Source: JABDGZ01 sp964483785
GTDB lineage: Bacteria; Omnitrophota; Gorgyraeia; Zapsychrales; Fredricksoniimonadaceae
Assembly (NCBI GenBank): GCA_964483785.1
Contig: CAZACW010000067.1
Coordinates: 1-11,833, forward strand
DNA length: 11,833 nt
Reading direction: 5' to 3'
In this document: one piece after another, positions 7,215 to 11,833 of the stretch
Numbering within the stretch: position 1 is the first letter of the stretch
How the letters are laid out: each line of letters begins with the position of its first letter
Position numbers and translations under genes: made by a program
The notes under the pieces: model-generated
Told to the model about the DNA's origin: nothing
The model's database searches: none
Seen by the model: the letters and a program-made list of their open reading frames with translations, nothing else

Positions 7215-7453
7215 TGGACACTCAAACCGACATTGAAAGCAGGCTCAAATCCATTTTTAAAAAGGTGCTGGATATCAAGGAAAGCGAGATCGTGCCCGGT
7301 GCCAAGCTGGATGAATCCTTAGGCATTGATTCGACGGAAATGGTGGAAATTTCGGTGAGCATTAAAAAAGAATTAGGCATACAGCTTAAAGATAATGAAC
7401 TGAAGAAAACGCATTCCTTTAACGATATTGTTGCGATTTTAAAAGCAAAATGA
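7214..7453 (+). CDS. Acyl carrier protein
   Basis: This encodes 79 residues from the ATG at 7214, overlapping the KS-beta stop by one base; the ATG at 7184 lies inside KS-beta and is not used. The phosphopantetheine site is LGIDSTEMVE with Ser40, the normal D-S motif, followed by an acidic helix II. Helix I contains SRLKSIFKKVLDI and the C-terminus is HSFNDIVAIL. The length is normal. It carries the growing chain for the adjacent KS-alpha/KS-beta pair. Its TGA overlaps the next ATG (ATGA at 7450), so the KS-beta, ACP and cyclase genes form a tightly coupled block. Confidence 0.93.
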   Translation: MDTQTDIESRLKSIFKKVLDIKESEIVPGAKLDESLGIDSTEMVEISVSIKKELGIQLKDNELKKTHSFNDIVAILKAK

Positions 7454-8250
7454 AAATCATTGATTTGTCGCTTCCCATAGACGACGCCTTGGTCGAAACC
7501 CATGACGCCAAGATTGAGCGCATCACGCACAAGGCGGGTGTGGAGCATTTTAACTGGGTGGTGATGAGCAAGCAGCCCGGCGGTCAGGAGCGTTTTGACC
7601 GCGGGGAGCGCGTGGCCACGGCGCAAGAGATCCCTGACGGCGAAATGTTGTCTTTGGAACTGGTCAATGCTTCCGTGCATATGGGCTCGCACGTGGATGC
7701 GCCGTTTCATTACGGTTCCATGTGTGAAGGCAAGCCGGCCAAGCAGATCATGGACATTCCTTTGGAGTGGTGCTACGGCCCGGGCGTTGTGTTGGATTTT
7801 ACGCATTTAAAGTTTCCTGATGCAATAGGCAAAAAAGAGGTCGTGGCTGCGCTTGGGAAGATCCATTATCAGCTCAAGCCCATGGACATTGTTCTCTTAT
7901 ATACAGGCGGGGACAAGCTTCTGGGGACGGATGATTATGTGAATAAATATGTTGGCTGTACGCCTGACGCGATTGAATATTTGCTGGATCAGGGCATTAA
8001 GATGATGGGCATTGATACCATCGGCCTGGACCGGCCGTGTTTTTTGATGTTCAAGGAATTTTTGACCACCAAGGACAAGAGCAAGATTTGGCCGTGTCAT
8101 TTTCTCGGCCGCCGACGGGAATATTGCCATATGGAGCGTTTGGGCAATTTAGGCGCCATTCCAAAGCCTTTTGGTTTTACTGTCAGCTGTTTGCCGGTGA
8201 AGGTCAAGAACGCCGGGGCAGGATGGAGCAGGGTGGTGGCTGTCTTATAA
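7450..8250 (+). CDS. Metal-dependent cyclase family protein (kynurenine formamidase fold)
   Basis: This encodes 266 residues. The signature H-x-G-x-H-x-D-x-P-x-H is present as HMGSHVDAPFHYG, which binds a divalent metal in the 'putative cyclase' family. IDLSLPIDDAL at the N-terminus, VVLDFTH, DIVLLYTGGD and GIDTIGLDRP follow the family order. A C-terminal PCHFLGRRREYCHMERLGNLGAIP resembles the usual H-x-x-L-L-x-x-x-x-x-x-x-E-x-L-x-N-L ending. Members hydrolyse amides or lactones, and some are polyketide tailoring cyclases. In this cluster a ring closure or hydrolytic release step is likely, by inference. It is the last gene of the first operon block; a hairpin starts seven bases after the stop. 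Confidence 0.88.
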   Translation: MKIIDLSLPIDDALVETHDAKIERITHKAGVEHFNWVVMSKQPGGQERFDRGERVATAQEIPDGEMLSLELVNASVHMGSHVDAPFHYGSMCEGKPAKQIMDIPLEWCYGPGVVLDFTHLKFPDAIGKKEVVAALGKIHYQLKPMDIVLLYTGGDKLLGTDDYVNKYVGCTPDAIEYLLDQGIKMMGIDTIGLDRPCFLMFKEFLTTKDKSKIWPCHFLGRRREYCHMERLGNLGAIPKPFGFTVSCLPVKVKNAGAGWSRVVAVL

Positions 8251-8278
8251 AAAGAAGAGCCGCAGTTGCCTGCGGCTC
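8244..8278 (-). terminator. Hairpin with minus-strand T-tract
   Basis: Arms 8257-8265 (GAGCCGCAG) and 8270-8278 (CTGCGGCTC) pair perfectly over nine bases around a TTGC loop. On the minus strand the hairpin is followed by TTCTTTTTATAA, a proper intrinsic terminator for transcripts coming leftward from the tRNA-like gene. On the plus strand it follows the cyclase stop but lacks a T-run, so it may only stabilise that mRNA's 3' end. Confidence 0.7.
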
Positions 8279-8345
8279 CCGGTAGCATAATGGATAAAAT
8301 GCTCTCCGACTCGATTTAAGTATACATGTGGTTCTTTTAAATTGC
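8278..8345 (+). pseudogene. Degenerate tRNA-like copy
   Basis: Bases 8278-8312 align to the 5' half of the minus-strand tRNA-like gene with 30 of 36 positions matching and mostly transition differences: shared CCCGGTAG, TAATGGATAA and TCTCCG-CTC blocks. The likeness continues weakly into the T-arm (ATGTGGTTC against ATGCGGGTTC). The 3' acceptor strand is lost and no cloverleaf forms, so it looks like a decayed copy in inverted orientation. Confidence 0.6.
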
Positions 8346-8348
8346 AAT

Positions 8349-8391
8349 AAAAAGTTTGGCCTTAAAGATGTCTCCGGTCACCCTTAAGGCC
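8349..8391 (-). terminator. Intrinsic terminator after the tRNA-like gene
   Basis: GGCCTTAA (8358-8365) pairs with TTAAGGCC (8384-8391). Read on the minus strand, the hairpin begins about seven bases after the tRNA-like 3' end and is followed by AAACTTTTT. On the plus strand it is followed by TTTT, so it may work in both directions. Confidence 0.65.
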
Positions 8392-8397
8392 TTTTAG

Positions 8398-8470
8398 TGC
8401 CCCAGGCGGGATTCGAACCCGCATCTCATTCTGAGCCGGAGATGTATGTTATCCATTACACTACCGGGGC
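8398..8470 (-). tRNA. tRNA-like gene, anticodon uncertain
   Basis: The minus strand gives a 73-nt cloverleaf candidate. The acceptor GCCCCGG/CTGGGGC has seven pairs, one of them G-U. The D-arm is GTGT/ACAT around AATGGATA with G18G19. The T-arm is GCGGG/CCCGC around TTCGAAT, with discriminator A and no encoded CCA. The anticodon arm is abnormal: at standard spacing only three of five stem pairs form, base 33 is C rather than U, and positions 34-36 read GGC. The D-loop (GGATA, A20) and an off-register CTCCGGC resemble tRNA-Arg(CCG), but that register leaves no 5' stem. An alternative 6-bp CATCTC/GAGATG stem gives an 11-nt loop. It may be an unusual tRNA or a decaying one; I do not assign an amino acid. 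Confidence 0.7.
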
Positions 8471-8482
8471 ACTAATGATGAT

Positions 8483-8510
8483 ATGTTAACATATTTTGAT
8501 TATTTATCAA
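8483..8510 (-). promoter_or_regulatory. Candidate promoter for the tRNA-like gene
   Basis: On the minus strand, TTGATA (8505-8510) is followed after 16 bases by TAACAT (8483-8488), placing a start just upstream of the tRNA-like 5' end. The region is AT-rich. The match to consensus is moderate. Confidence 0.4.
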
Positions 8511-8611
8511 TATTTAATTTGATAAGGGACTTAAGAAAGTTAGACAATAAGTCAATATGTCAAAATAAGCGATGCGTAACGTTAAACAAGTGAATTCTTA
8601 CAGGAGGCGAA

Positions 8612-9112
8612 ATGGGACATACGGTTAATTCAATAGTCATCAACGCGCCATATGAATTGGTTTTTGATATTTCCAACAAAATTGAACGCTGGACTGAGCT
8701 GTTTGGCGACGAGTATGCCAAGGCGGATGTTCTGGAGCGCAAAGGTAACGAGATCACTTTTCGTCTGACTGACGAGGAAGGAAAGTCCTGGGTGTCCAAA
8801 CGCTGGCTTTATAAAGACCTGAAATTCGCCTATGCCCAGCGCTGGGAGCCGCTGTTTCCTTTTAAATACATGAAGATCGTTTGGTTTTATACAGAAACGG
8901 AAAAAGGGGACAGTCCCTTGGAAAACAATGATAAGGGACAGTCCCCTTTTTCCAAGGGTATCAAGATGACCTGGATCCAGGATTTTGAAATGGACGGGAA
9001 GTTTACAAAATTTACAGCGGAGCAGATCGAGGGTTTCATCAACAAGCATTCGCAGGACAATATGAAGATTTTTAAGAAGGTGATTGAGGCTGAGGCTTTG
9101 GCCACAAAATGA
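8612..9112 (+). CDS. SRPBCC / polyketide cyclase-aromatase-like protein
   Basis: This encodes 166 residues with a strong ribosome binding site (AGGAGGCGAA) before the ATG. The START-like pattern is HTVNSIVINAPYELVFDISN, then IERWTELFGDEY, a central sheet region (FRLTDEEGKSWVSKRWL, YAQRWEP) and a C-terminal long helix (QIEGFINKHSQDNMKIFKKVIE). This matches the polyketide cyclase/dehydrase family that closes and aromatises rings in type II pathways. About 19 residues near positions 96-115 (from TEKGDSP to PFSKG) look like an in-frame insertion: the DNA there is a 55-bp inverted repeat, and the extra length accounts for the gene exceeding the usual ~145-150 residues. The reading frame survives. 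It opens the second gene block after the tRNA region. Confidence 0.82.
   Translation: MGHTVNSIVINAPYELVFDISNKIERWTELFGDEYAKADVLERKGNEITFRLTDEEGKSWVSKRWLYKDLKFAYAQRWEPLFPFKYMKIVWFYTETEKGDSPLENNDKGQSPFSKGIKMTWIQDFEMDGKFTKFTAEQIEGFINKHSQDNMKIFKKVIEAEALATK
8899..8953. repeat. REPIN-like inverted repeat inside the SRPBCC gene
   Basis: Arms 8899-8919 and 8933-8953 are reverse complements over 21 bases with one mismatch (20 of 21), separated by 13 bases. Each arm contains the near-palindrome GGGACAGTCCC. Two oppositely oriented short palindromes spaced this way are the form of REP doublets mobilised by RAYT-type transposases. A second nested pair (8914-8924 with 8948-8958, CCCTTGGAAAA and its complement) allows an alternative fold. 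Every codon across it is sense. Confidence 0.8.
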
Positions 9113-9113
9113 A

Positions 9114-9362
9114 ATGACGGATACGCATATTTCAATACAATTGCATTTTGAGAAAATGATGATGGAGCGTACGCCGATGGAGCGTTTGCGTATGGGGGCT
9201 TCCATGTTTGACACAGCCAAAAAAATGGCAAAGGATTCGATCCTTGGCCGAAACCCCAAGATGTCGCTTCAAGACTTTAAAAAAGAGTTGTTCTTACGGT
9301 TTTACGGCCAGGAATTGAGTGAGATGCAGATCAAGCATTTTTTAAATGCCATTAAAGCCTAA
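9114..9362 (+). CDS. Small conserved protein of unknown function
   Basis: This encodes 82 residues, starting two bases after the SRPBCC stop; the ATG at 9084 lies inside the previous gene. The sequence is helical and Met-rich: FEKMMMERTPMERLRMGASM, then MFDTAKKMAKDSILG, then FKKELFLRFYGQELSEMQ. The block E-R-L-R-M-G-x-S-M-F-D-T-A-K recalls short hypothetical proteins seen in varied bacteria, for which I know no function. There is no signal peptide and no metal-binding motif. It lies in an operon between a putative polyketide cyclase and a ketoreductase, so it is probably co-expressed with them. Confidence 0.7.
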   Translation: MTDTHISIQLHFEKMMMERTPMERLRMGASMFDTAKKMAKDSILGRNPKMSLQDFKKELFLRFYGQELSEMQIKHFLNAIKA

Positions 9363-9404
9363 CCCGGAAGATCAAGAGGTCGGCGATACCATGAAAGGAA
9401 AAGT

Positions 9405-10190
9405 ATGTCCCATACCCAAGTCGATTTAAAAGGCAAGGTGGTGATGGTTACCGGCGCCAGCCGCGGCATCGGCAAGGCCATTGCCACACGCATCGCATCA
9501 CACGGCGGCAATTTGGTCTTGGCGGCCCGCAGTCAAGGACCTTTGGATGAGTTAGTCAATCATCTCAAGGACAAATACGAGATTGAAGCTATTGGTATTC
9601 CGACGGATGTCGGCAAATTGCCTGATCTTCAAAATTTTGTAGCCAAGGCCAAGGCCTATTTTAAACACATCGACATTTTGATCAACGTCGCCGGCGTCTC
9701 GAGCCAGCACCCCTTTCATCAACAGCCCATCGAGGAGCTGGAAATGCTGGCCAATACCAATTATCTTGGGTATGTGCGCCTGATCCGCCTGGTCATCCCG
9801 GACATGGTCGAGCGCAAAAGCGGCCAGATCATCAACGTGGTCTCAGGATCGACGCTGGTGGACCCTATCCCGCGCGGCTTTTTGGCCTACAGTTCCTTGA
9901 AGATGGGCCTGCGCGCTTTTTTAAAAGGCCTGTTTTGGGAAATGCGGGAGTATAATATCAAGGTGACCTCGCTGCTGCCCGGCGTGGTGGCTTCGGACTT
10001 GACAGACCATTTGAAGGATGTTGCCAAAGAACAGCGCGACCGCCTCATGGACCCAACGGCTGTGGCTGATATGGTGAGTTTTGCATTATCGGTACCAGCA
10101 AACGCATGTCCCCTTGAATTAGCGGTTATTAACCAGTTAACGACGTGGACTAAGCCTATAATTGACTATAAACAGACCCAAGCAAAATAA
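9405..10190 (+). CDS. SDR-family reductase (candidate polyketide ketoreductase)
   Basis: This encodes 261 residues of a classical short-chain dehydrogenase. The cofactor motif is TGASRGIG (residues 16-23), with NVAG at the expected place, a Ser in VVSGSTLVDP and the catalytic Y-x-x-x-K as YSSLK (Tyr162, Lys166). R-S near residues 42-43 after strand beta-2 suggests NADPH. It would reduce a keto group to an alcohol, the usual ketoreductase step in type II pathways. AAAGGA lies about six bases before the ATG. The last 28 codons (10104-10187) are a differently coded version of the relic at 10221-10304: identical amino acids, 21 codons changed, all at the third base. The gene end therefore appears to have been replaced without altering the protein. 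Confidence 0.93.
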   Translation: MSHTQVDLKGKVVMVTGASRGIGKAIATRIASHGGNLVLAARSQGPLDELVNHLKDKYEIEAIGIPTDVGKLPDLQNFVAKAKAYFKHIDILINVAGVSSQHPFHQQPIEELEMLANTNYLGYVRLIRLVIPDMVERKSGQIINVVSGSTLVDPIPRGFLAYSSLKMGLRAFLKGLFWEMREYNIKVTSLLPGVVASDLTDHLKDVAKEQRDRLMDPTAVADMVSFALSVPANACPLELAVINQLTTWTKPIIDYKQTQAK

Positions 10191-10220
10191 ACCTATGCAG
10201 TCCAAGGAACAGGGAATATT
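10104..10220 (+). mobile_element. 117-bp insertion carrying a recoded SDR 3' end plus core
   Basis: The insert comprises 28 sense codons and a TAA stop (10104-10190), then a 30-base linker (10191-10220) that finishes in GGAACAGGGAATATT. The core (10201-10221) matches the one in the ketosynthase repeats and the inverted one at 10606-10630. The insert is 39 codons long and the linker has no stop in the SDR frame, so read-through would join the relic end. No transposase lies within it. Boundaries are inferred from where the duplicate begins. Confidence 0.75.
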
Positions 10221-10307
10221 GCCTGTCCGCTTGAGTTGGCGGTCATCAATCAGTTGACCACATGGACCAAACCAATTATCGATTACAAGCAAACGCAAGC
10301 CAAATAG
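10221..10307 (+). pseudogene. Orphaned original 3' end of the SDR gene
   Basis: These 28 codons plus TAG encode exactly the C-terminal residues of the SDR (beginning ACPLELAVINQL and ending DYKQTQAK) but use different third bases in 21 codons. The relic is detached from the gene body by the TAA at 10188. It sits directly before the ribosome binding site of the PC4-like gene, the ordinary place for the ancestral gene end. Confidence 0.85.
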
Positions 10308-10327
10308 GCGAGGGGAGGTGATCATGC

Positions 10328-10588
10328 ATGGACCAGACCATATCCGTATTTCCTAAAAACAAGTTCCAGGAAGTGCGCGTGGGTGTCCGGGAGTACAAGG
10401 GCAATGATCTGGTGGATATCAGGATTTGGACCGTGGCCCAGGGCGCGGACCAAATGGTGCCGACCGCCAAGGGCGTCACAATCAATATCCATCTTTTGCC
10501 TCAATTAATGAAAGCGCTCCAAGACACCGAGAAAATCCTGAAGGACAATTTCACGGAAACAGAGGCGGCAGCAAAAAGCAGGATTTGA
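10328..10588 (+). CDS. PC4/p15-like transcriptional coactivator family protein
   Basis: This encodes 86 residues. GAGGGGAGGTG ends seven bases before this ATG; an ATG at 10324 is out of frame. The pattern is FPKNKFQEVRVGVREYKGNDLVDIRIW, then PTAKGVTINIHLLPQLMKALQD. K-x-x-x-V-x-V-R-x-Y, D-x-R-x-W and P-T-x-K-G-V-x-I are those of the PC4 domain, a small homodimer that binds single-stranded DNA. Bacterial members are poorly characterised and may act in transcription or DNA repair. In this setting it could be a regulator of the cluster, or a passenger. It is followed two bases after its stop by the relic start of the amidohydrolase. Confidence 0.8.
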   Translation: MDQTISVFPKNKFQEVRVGVREYKGNDLVDIRIWTVAQGADQMVPTAKGVTINIHLLPQLMKALQDTEKILKDNFTETEAAAKSRI

Positions 10589-10590
10589 GC

Positions 10591-10605
10591 ATGACCATCG
10601 ATGCC
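10591..10605 (+). pseudogene. Orphaned original start of the amidohydrolase gene
   Basis: ATG ACC ATC GAT GCC encodes MTIDA, the same as the working start ATG ACA ATT GAT GCG at 10652-10666. It lies two bases after the PC4-like stop, a normal operon spacing, so it looks ancestral. Reading from it gives a 23-residue frame ending at 10662 whose TGA overlaps the working ATG (ATGACAATTGA), which could preserve coupling by reinitiation. Confidence 0.65.
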
Positions 10606-10666
10606 CAAGATTCCCTGGTTTTTGCTCGTCAGGCGGGGTTATTTAATAATCATGACAATTGATGCG
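10606..10666 (-). mobile_element. 61-bp insertion at the amidohydrolase 5' end, core inverted
   Basis: On the minus strand, 10630-10606 reads as a close match to the second ketosynthase unit core: CGAGCAAAAA then CAGGGAATCTTG, against CGAGCAAAAA then CAGGGAATATTG. The plus strand then continues to a recoded start ATG ACA ATT GAT GCG. As at the two 3'-end insertions, the conserved end of the core touches the relic copy and the other end touches the working copy. Element ends are approximate. Confidence 0.7.
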
Positions 10667-11557
10667 CACAGTCACTTCATGCCGCCGGAGGTGGCGGCCC
10701 AAACGGCTTTTTTCAAGGAATTTTGGTCCGACGCTGACAAGCAGCTGCGCCTGATGGATGAATACCATGTTGATCAGGCGCTGTTGTTGTATCCCACCAG
10801 TGACGCGCACATCAACATGGGAGGCTGGCAGCCCTTGTGCGCGGTGTACAATCAAAAAATTTCCGAACTCGTTAAAATTCATCCGAAGCGTTTTATCGGC
10901 GCCGGGATTCTGCCCGTTGATGCGCCCAGCGCCATTGCCGGTGAATTACGGCGCATCCAGGATTTGGGCTTGAAATGGCTGTCCCTGGCTTCCAGTTACG
11001 AGGGCCGGTATCTGGATGATCCCATCTTCGCGCAGGTTTTTGAGTTTGCGGCCGCACAGCGCATGCCCATCCATGTCCACCCGCAGATCATGAACCCCAT
11101 CGGACAGGAACGCGTGCATGATCCCTTATTGTCTCCCGTATTAGAATATGTCTTTGATGTGTCCATGTGCGTCGGCAAAATGATGATGTCCGGGGTCTTT
11201 GCCCAGCATCCGCAGGTGAAATTTGTATTCGCCCATTTCGGCGGCGTCCTGCCCATTGTCAAAGAGCGTTTTGATACCACGTACAGCATGCTGCGGCGCA
11301 GAAATTTTGTGAAGGATATCGGCAAAAATCCCGGAGCATTCTTGAGCCAGTTGTATTTTGACATGAGCGGCACGCGTTCCGCCGGTTCCCTGCAGACGGC
11401 CCTGGAGATGACGGACGTTCAGCACATCTTATGGGGCAGTGATTTTCCGGCCAATCAGAACCTCAAAGATTCCCTGAACGTTGTTTCTCAAAGTATTTTA
11501 TCCACCGAGCAAAGAAATTTCATTTTAGGCGCAAATTTCCAAAATTTGGCCCTTTAA
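10652..11557 (+). CDS. Amidohydrolase family protein (ACMSD-like)
   Basis: This encodes 301 residues from the ATG at 10652. An in-frame ATG at 10601 would add 17 residues encoded by the inserted element, and family proteins begin directly at this metal motif. The H-x-H is IDAHSHFMPP (His6, His8). Further metal or catalytic marks are PIHVHPQ, FVFAHFGGVLP and ILWGSDFPAN with its Asp. The order fits the amidohydrolase-2 group, which includes aminocarboxymuconate-semialdehyde decarboxylase and gamma-resorcylate-type decarboxylases. A decarboxylation or hydrolysis on an aromatic polyketide acid is a reasonable inference. The start lies in a short insertion, see 10606-10666; a weak GCGGGG lies upstream. 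The gene is the last of the cluster before the ribosomal operon. Confidence 0.88.
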   Translation: MTIDAHSHFMPPEVAAQTAFFKEFWSDADKQLRLMDEYHVDQALLLYPTSDAHINMGGWQPLCAVYNQKISELVKIHPKRFIGAGILPVDAPSAIAGELRRIQDLGLKWLSLASSYEGRYLDDPIFAQVFEFAAAQRMPIHVHPQIMNPIGQERVHDPLLSPVLEYVFDVSMCVGKMMMSGVFAQHPQVKFVFAHFGGVLPIVKERFDTTYSMLRRRNFVKDIGKNPGAFLSQLYFDMSGTRSAGSLQTALEMTDVQHILWGSDFPANQNLKDSLNVVSQSILSTEQRNFILGANFQNLAL

Positions 11558-11622
11558 TCTCCGACGGTAAGGCCTGCATTTTCAATATTTTAGGTCTCAT
11601 CCGAAATAGTTGAAATAATTCC

Positions 11623-11650
11623 TTGACTTCAATAGTTTATCTGGTATTCT
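11623..11650 (+). promoter_or_regulatory. Ribosomal RNA operon promoter
   Basis: TTGACT (11623-11628) and TATTCT (11645-11650) are separated by 16 bases and preceded by an A/T-rich stretch like an UP element. This is a good sigma-70-type promoter in the right place for the rRNA operon. Confidence 0.75.
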
Positions 11651-11690
11651 TATTGAACCTTTAGAGAAGGAATTCGTTCCTTTTTGTGTC

Positions 11691-11703
11691 GCTCTTTGAC
11701 AAT
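11691..11703 (+). promoter_or_regulatory. boxA antitermination site in the rRNA leader
   Basis: GCTCTTTGACAAT closely matches the rrn boxA consensus (TGCTCTTTAACA), where Nus factors load to prevent early termination. It lies about 40 bases after the promoter and 75 bases before 16S. Confidence 0.8.
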
Positions 11704-11729
11704 CTATTGTCCAAATCAATTTCAAAATT

Positions 11730-11749
11730 CCTGTACCACCAAGTACAGG
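11730..11749 (+). other. rRNA leader hairpin
   Basis: CCTGTAC (11730-11736) and GTACAGG (11743-11749) form a perfect seven-pair stem with a six-base loop between boxA and 16S. It is probably part of the leader fold or processing region. Confidence 0.55.
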
Positions 11750-11777
11750 ATTAGCCAAGTTTACAAAAAGCCAAGTA

Positions 11778-11833
<56 letters not shown>

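Noticed and set aside
8630..9259. Minus-strand 209-residue open frame opposite the SRPBCC gene
   Set aside because: The plus strand has a clear domain, a strong ribosome binding site and operon spacing; the minus frame shows no family features.
9393..9446. Possible fourth recoded terminus: ATG AAA GGA AAA GTA upstream of LKGKVV in the SDR start
   Set aside because: No core sequence lies between them and the upstream bases include the SDR ribosome binding site (AAAGGA), so a chance resemblance is more likely.
10104..10307. Diversity-generating retroelement (variable/template repeat pair)
   Set aside because: Differences are not adenine-specific and are purely silent, the opposite of a diversifying system; no reverse transcriptase is in the window.
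10104..10307. Simple tandem duplication followed by neutral decay
   Set aside because: Neutral decay of the relic would produce amino-acid changes; none exist in 28 codons despite 21 silent differences.
10601..10651. Longer amidohydrolase start at ATG 10601
   Set aside because: The extra 17 residues come from the inserted core; family proteins start at the HxH motif, and the ATG at 10652 matches the relic start.

Overview
The window looks like bacterial chromosome of roughly even base composition. It holds a plus-strand biosynthetic gene cluster that runs up to the start of a ribosomal RNA operon. The first ~56 bases of a 16S rRNA gene end the window. Its opening sequence, together with anaerobic-type chemistry (a BchE-like cobalamin/radical SAM protein with a PCP_red partner), suggests an uncultured anaerobic Gram-negative lineage such as Omnitrophota. 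That assignment is an inference; 56 bases of 16S cannot settle it.

Layout. Bases 2-4211 carry the 3' part of an aldehyde dehydrogenase, a TM2-domain membrane protein, a B12-binding radical SAM enzyme, a small PCP_red protein, a ketopantoate-reductase-like protein and an NTF2/SnoaL-like protein. A perfect 43-bp palindrome follows (4216-4258). Bases 4277-8250 carry the core: a ketosynthase with an intact Cys-His-His triad (KS-alpha), a small membrane protein, a second ketosynthase with all three catalytic residues replaced (KS-beta, chain-length-factor-like), an acyl carrier protein and an HxGxHxDxPxH cyclase. Bases 8251-8611 are non-coding: two hairpins, a decayed tRNA-like copy on the plus strand and a tRNA-like gene on the minus strand with a poor anticodon arm. 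Bases 8612-11557 carry an SRPBCC (aromatase/cyclase-like) gene, a small conserved protein, an SDR ketoreductase, a PC4-like protein and an amidohydrolase. Then come the rRNA promoter, boxA leader and 16S start.

Together KS-alpha, KS-beta, ACP, ketoreductase, SRPBCC, NTF2-like, metal cyclase and amidohydrolase make a credible type II (aromatic) polyketide pathway outside the Actinobacteria. The radical SAM/PCP_red pair is a candidate for oxygen-independent tailoring.

The most unusual thing is a set of short insertions at the ends of three genes. At the 3' end of KS-alpha, the 3' end of the SDR and the 5' end of the amidohydrolase, the gene body is joined to a differently coded version of its own end. 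Next comes a short linker ending in a shared core (consensus about GGAACAGGGAATATTG), and then the apparently original gene end, left as an untranslated or misplaced relic. In the SDR the two versions encode the same 28 residues with 21 of 28 codons changed, every change at the third base. At the amidohydrolase the core is inverted, as expected for insertion at the 5' end. I know of no named bacterial element that does this. The nearest precedent is phage 21/e14 integration in icd, where the element supplies a replacement 3' end.
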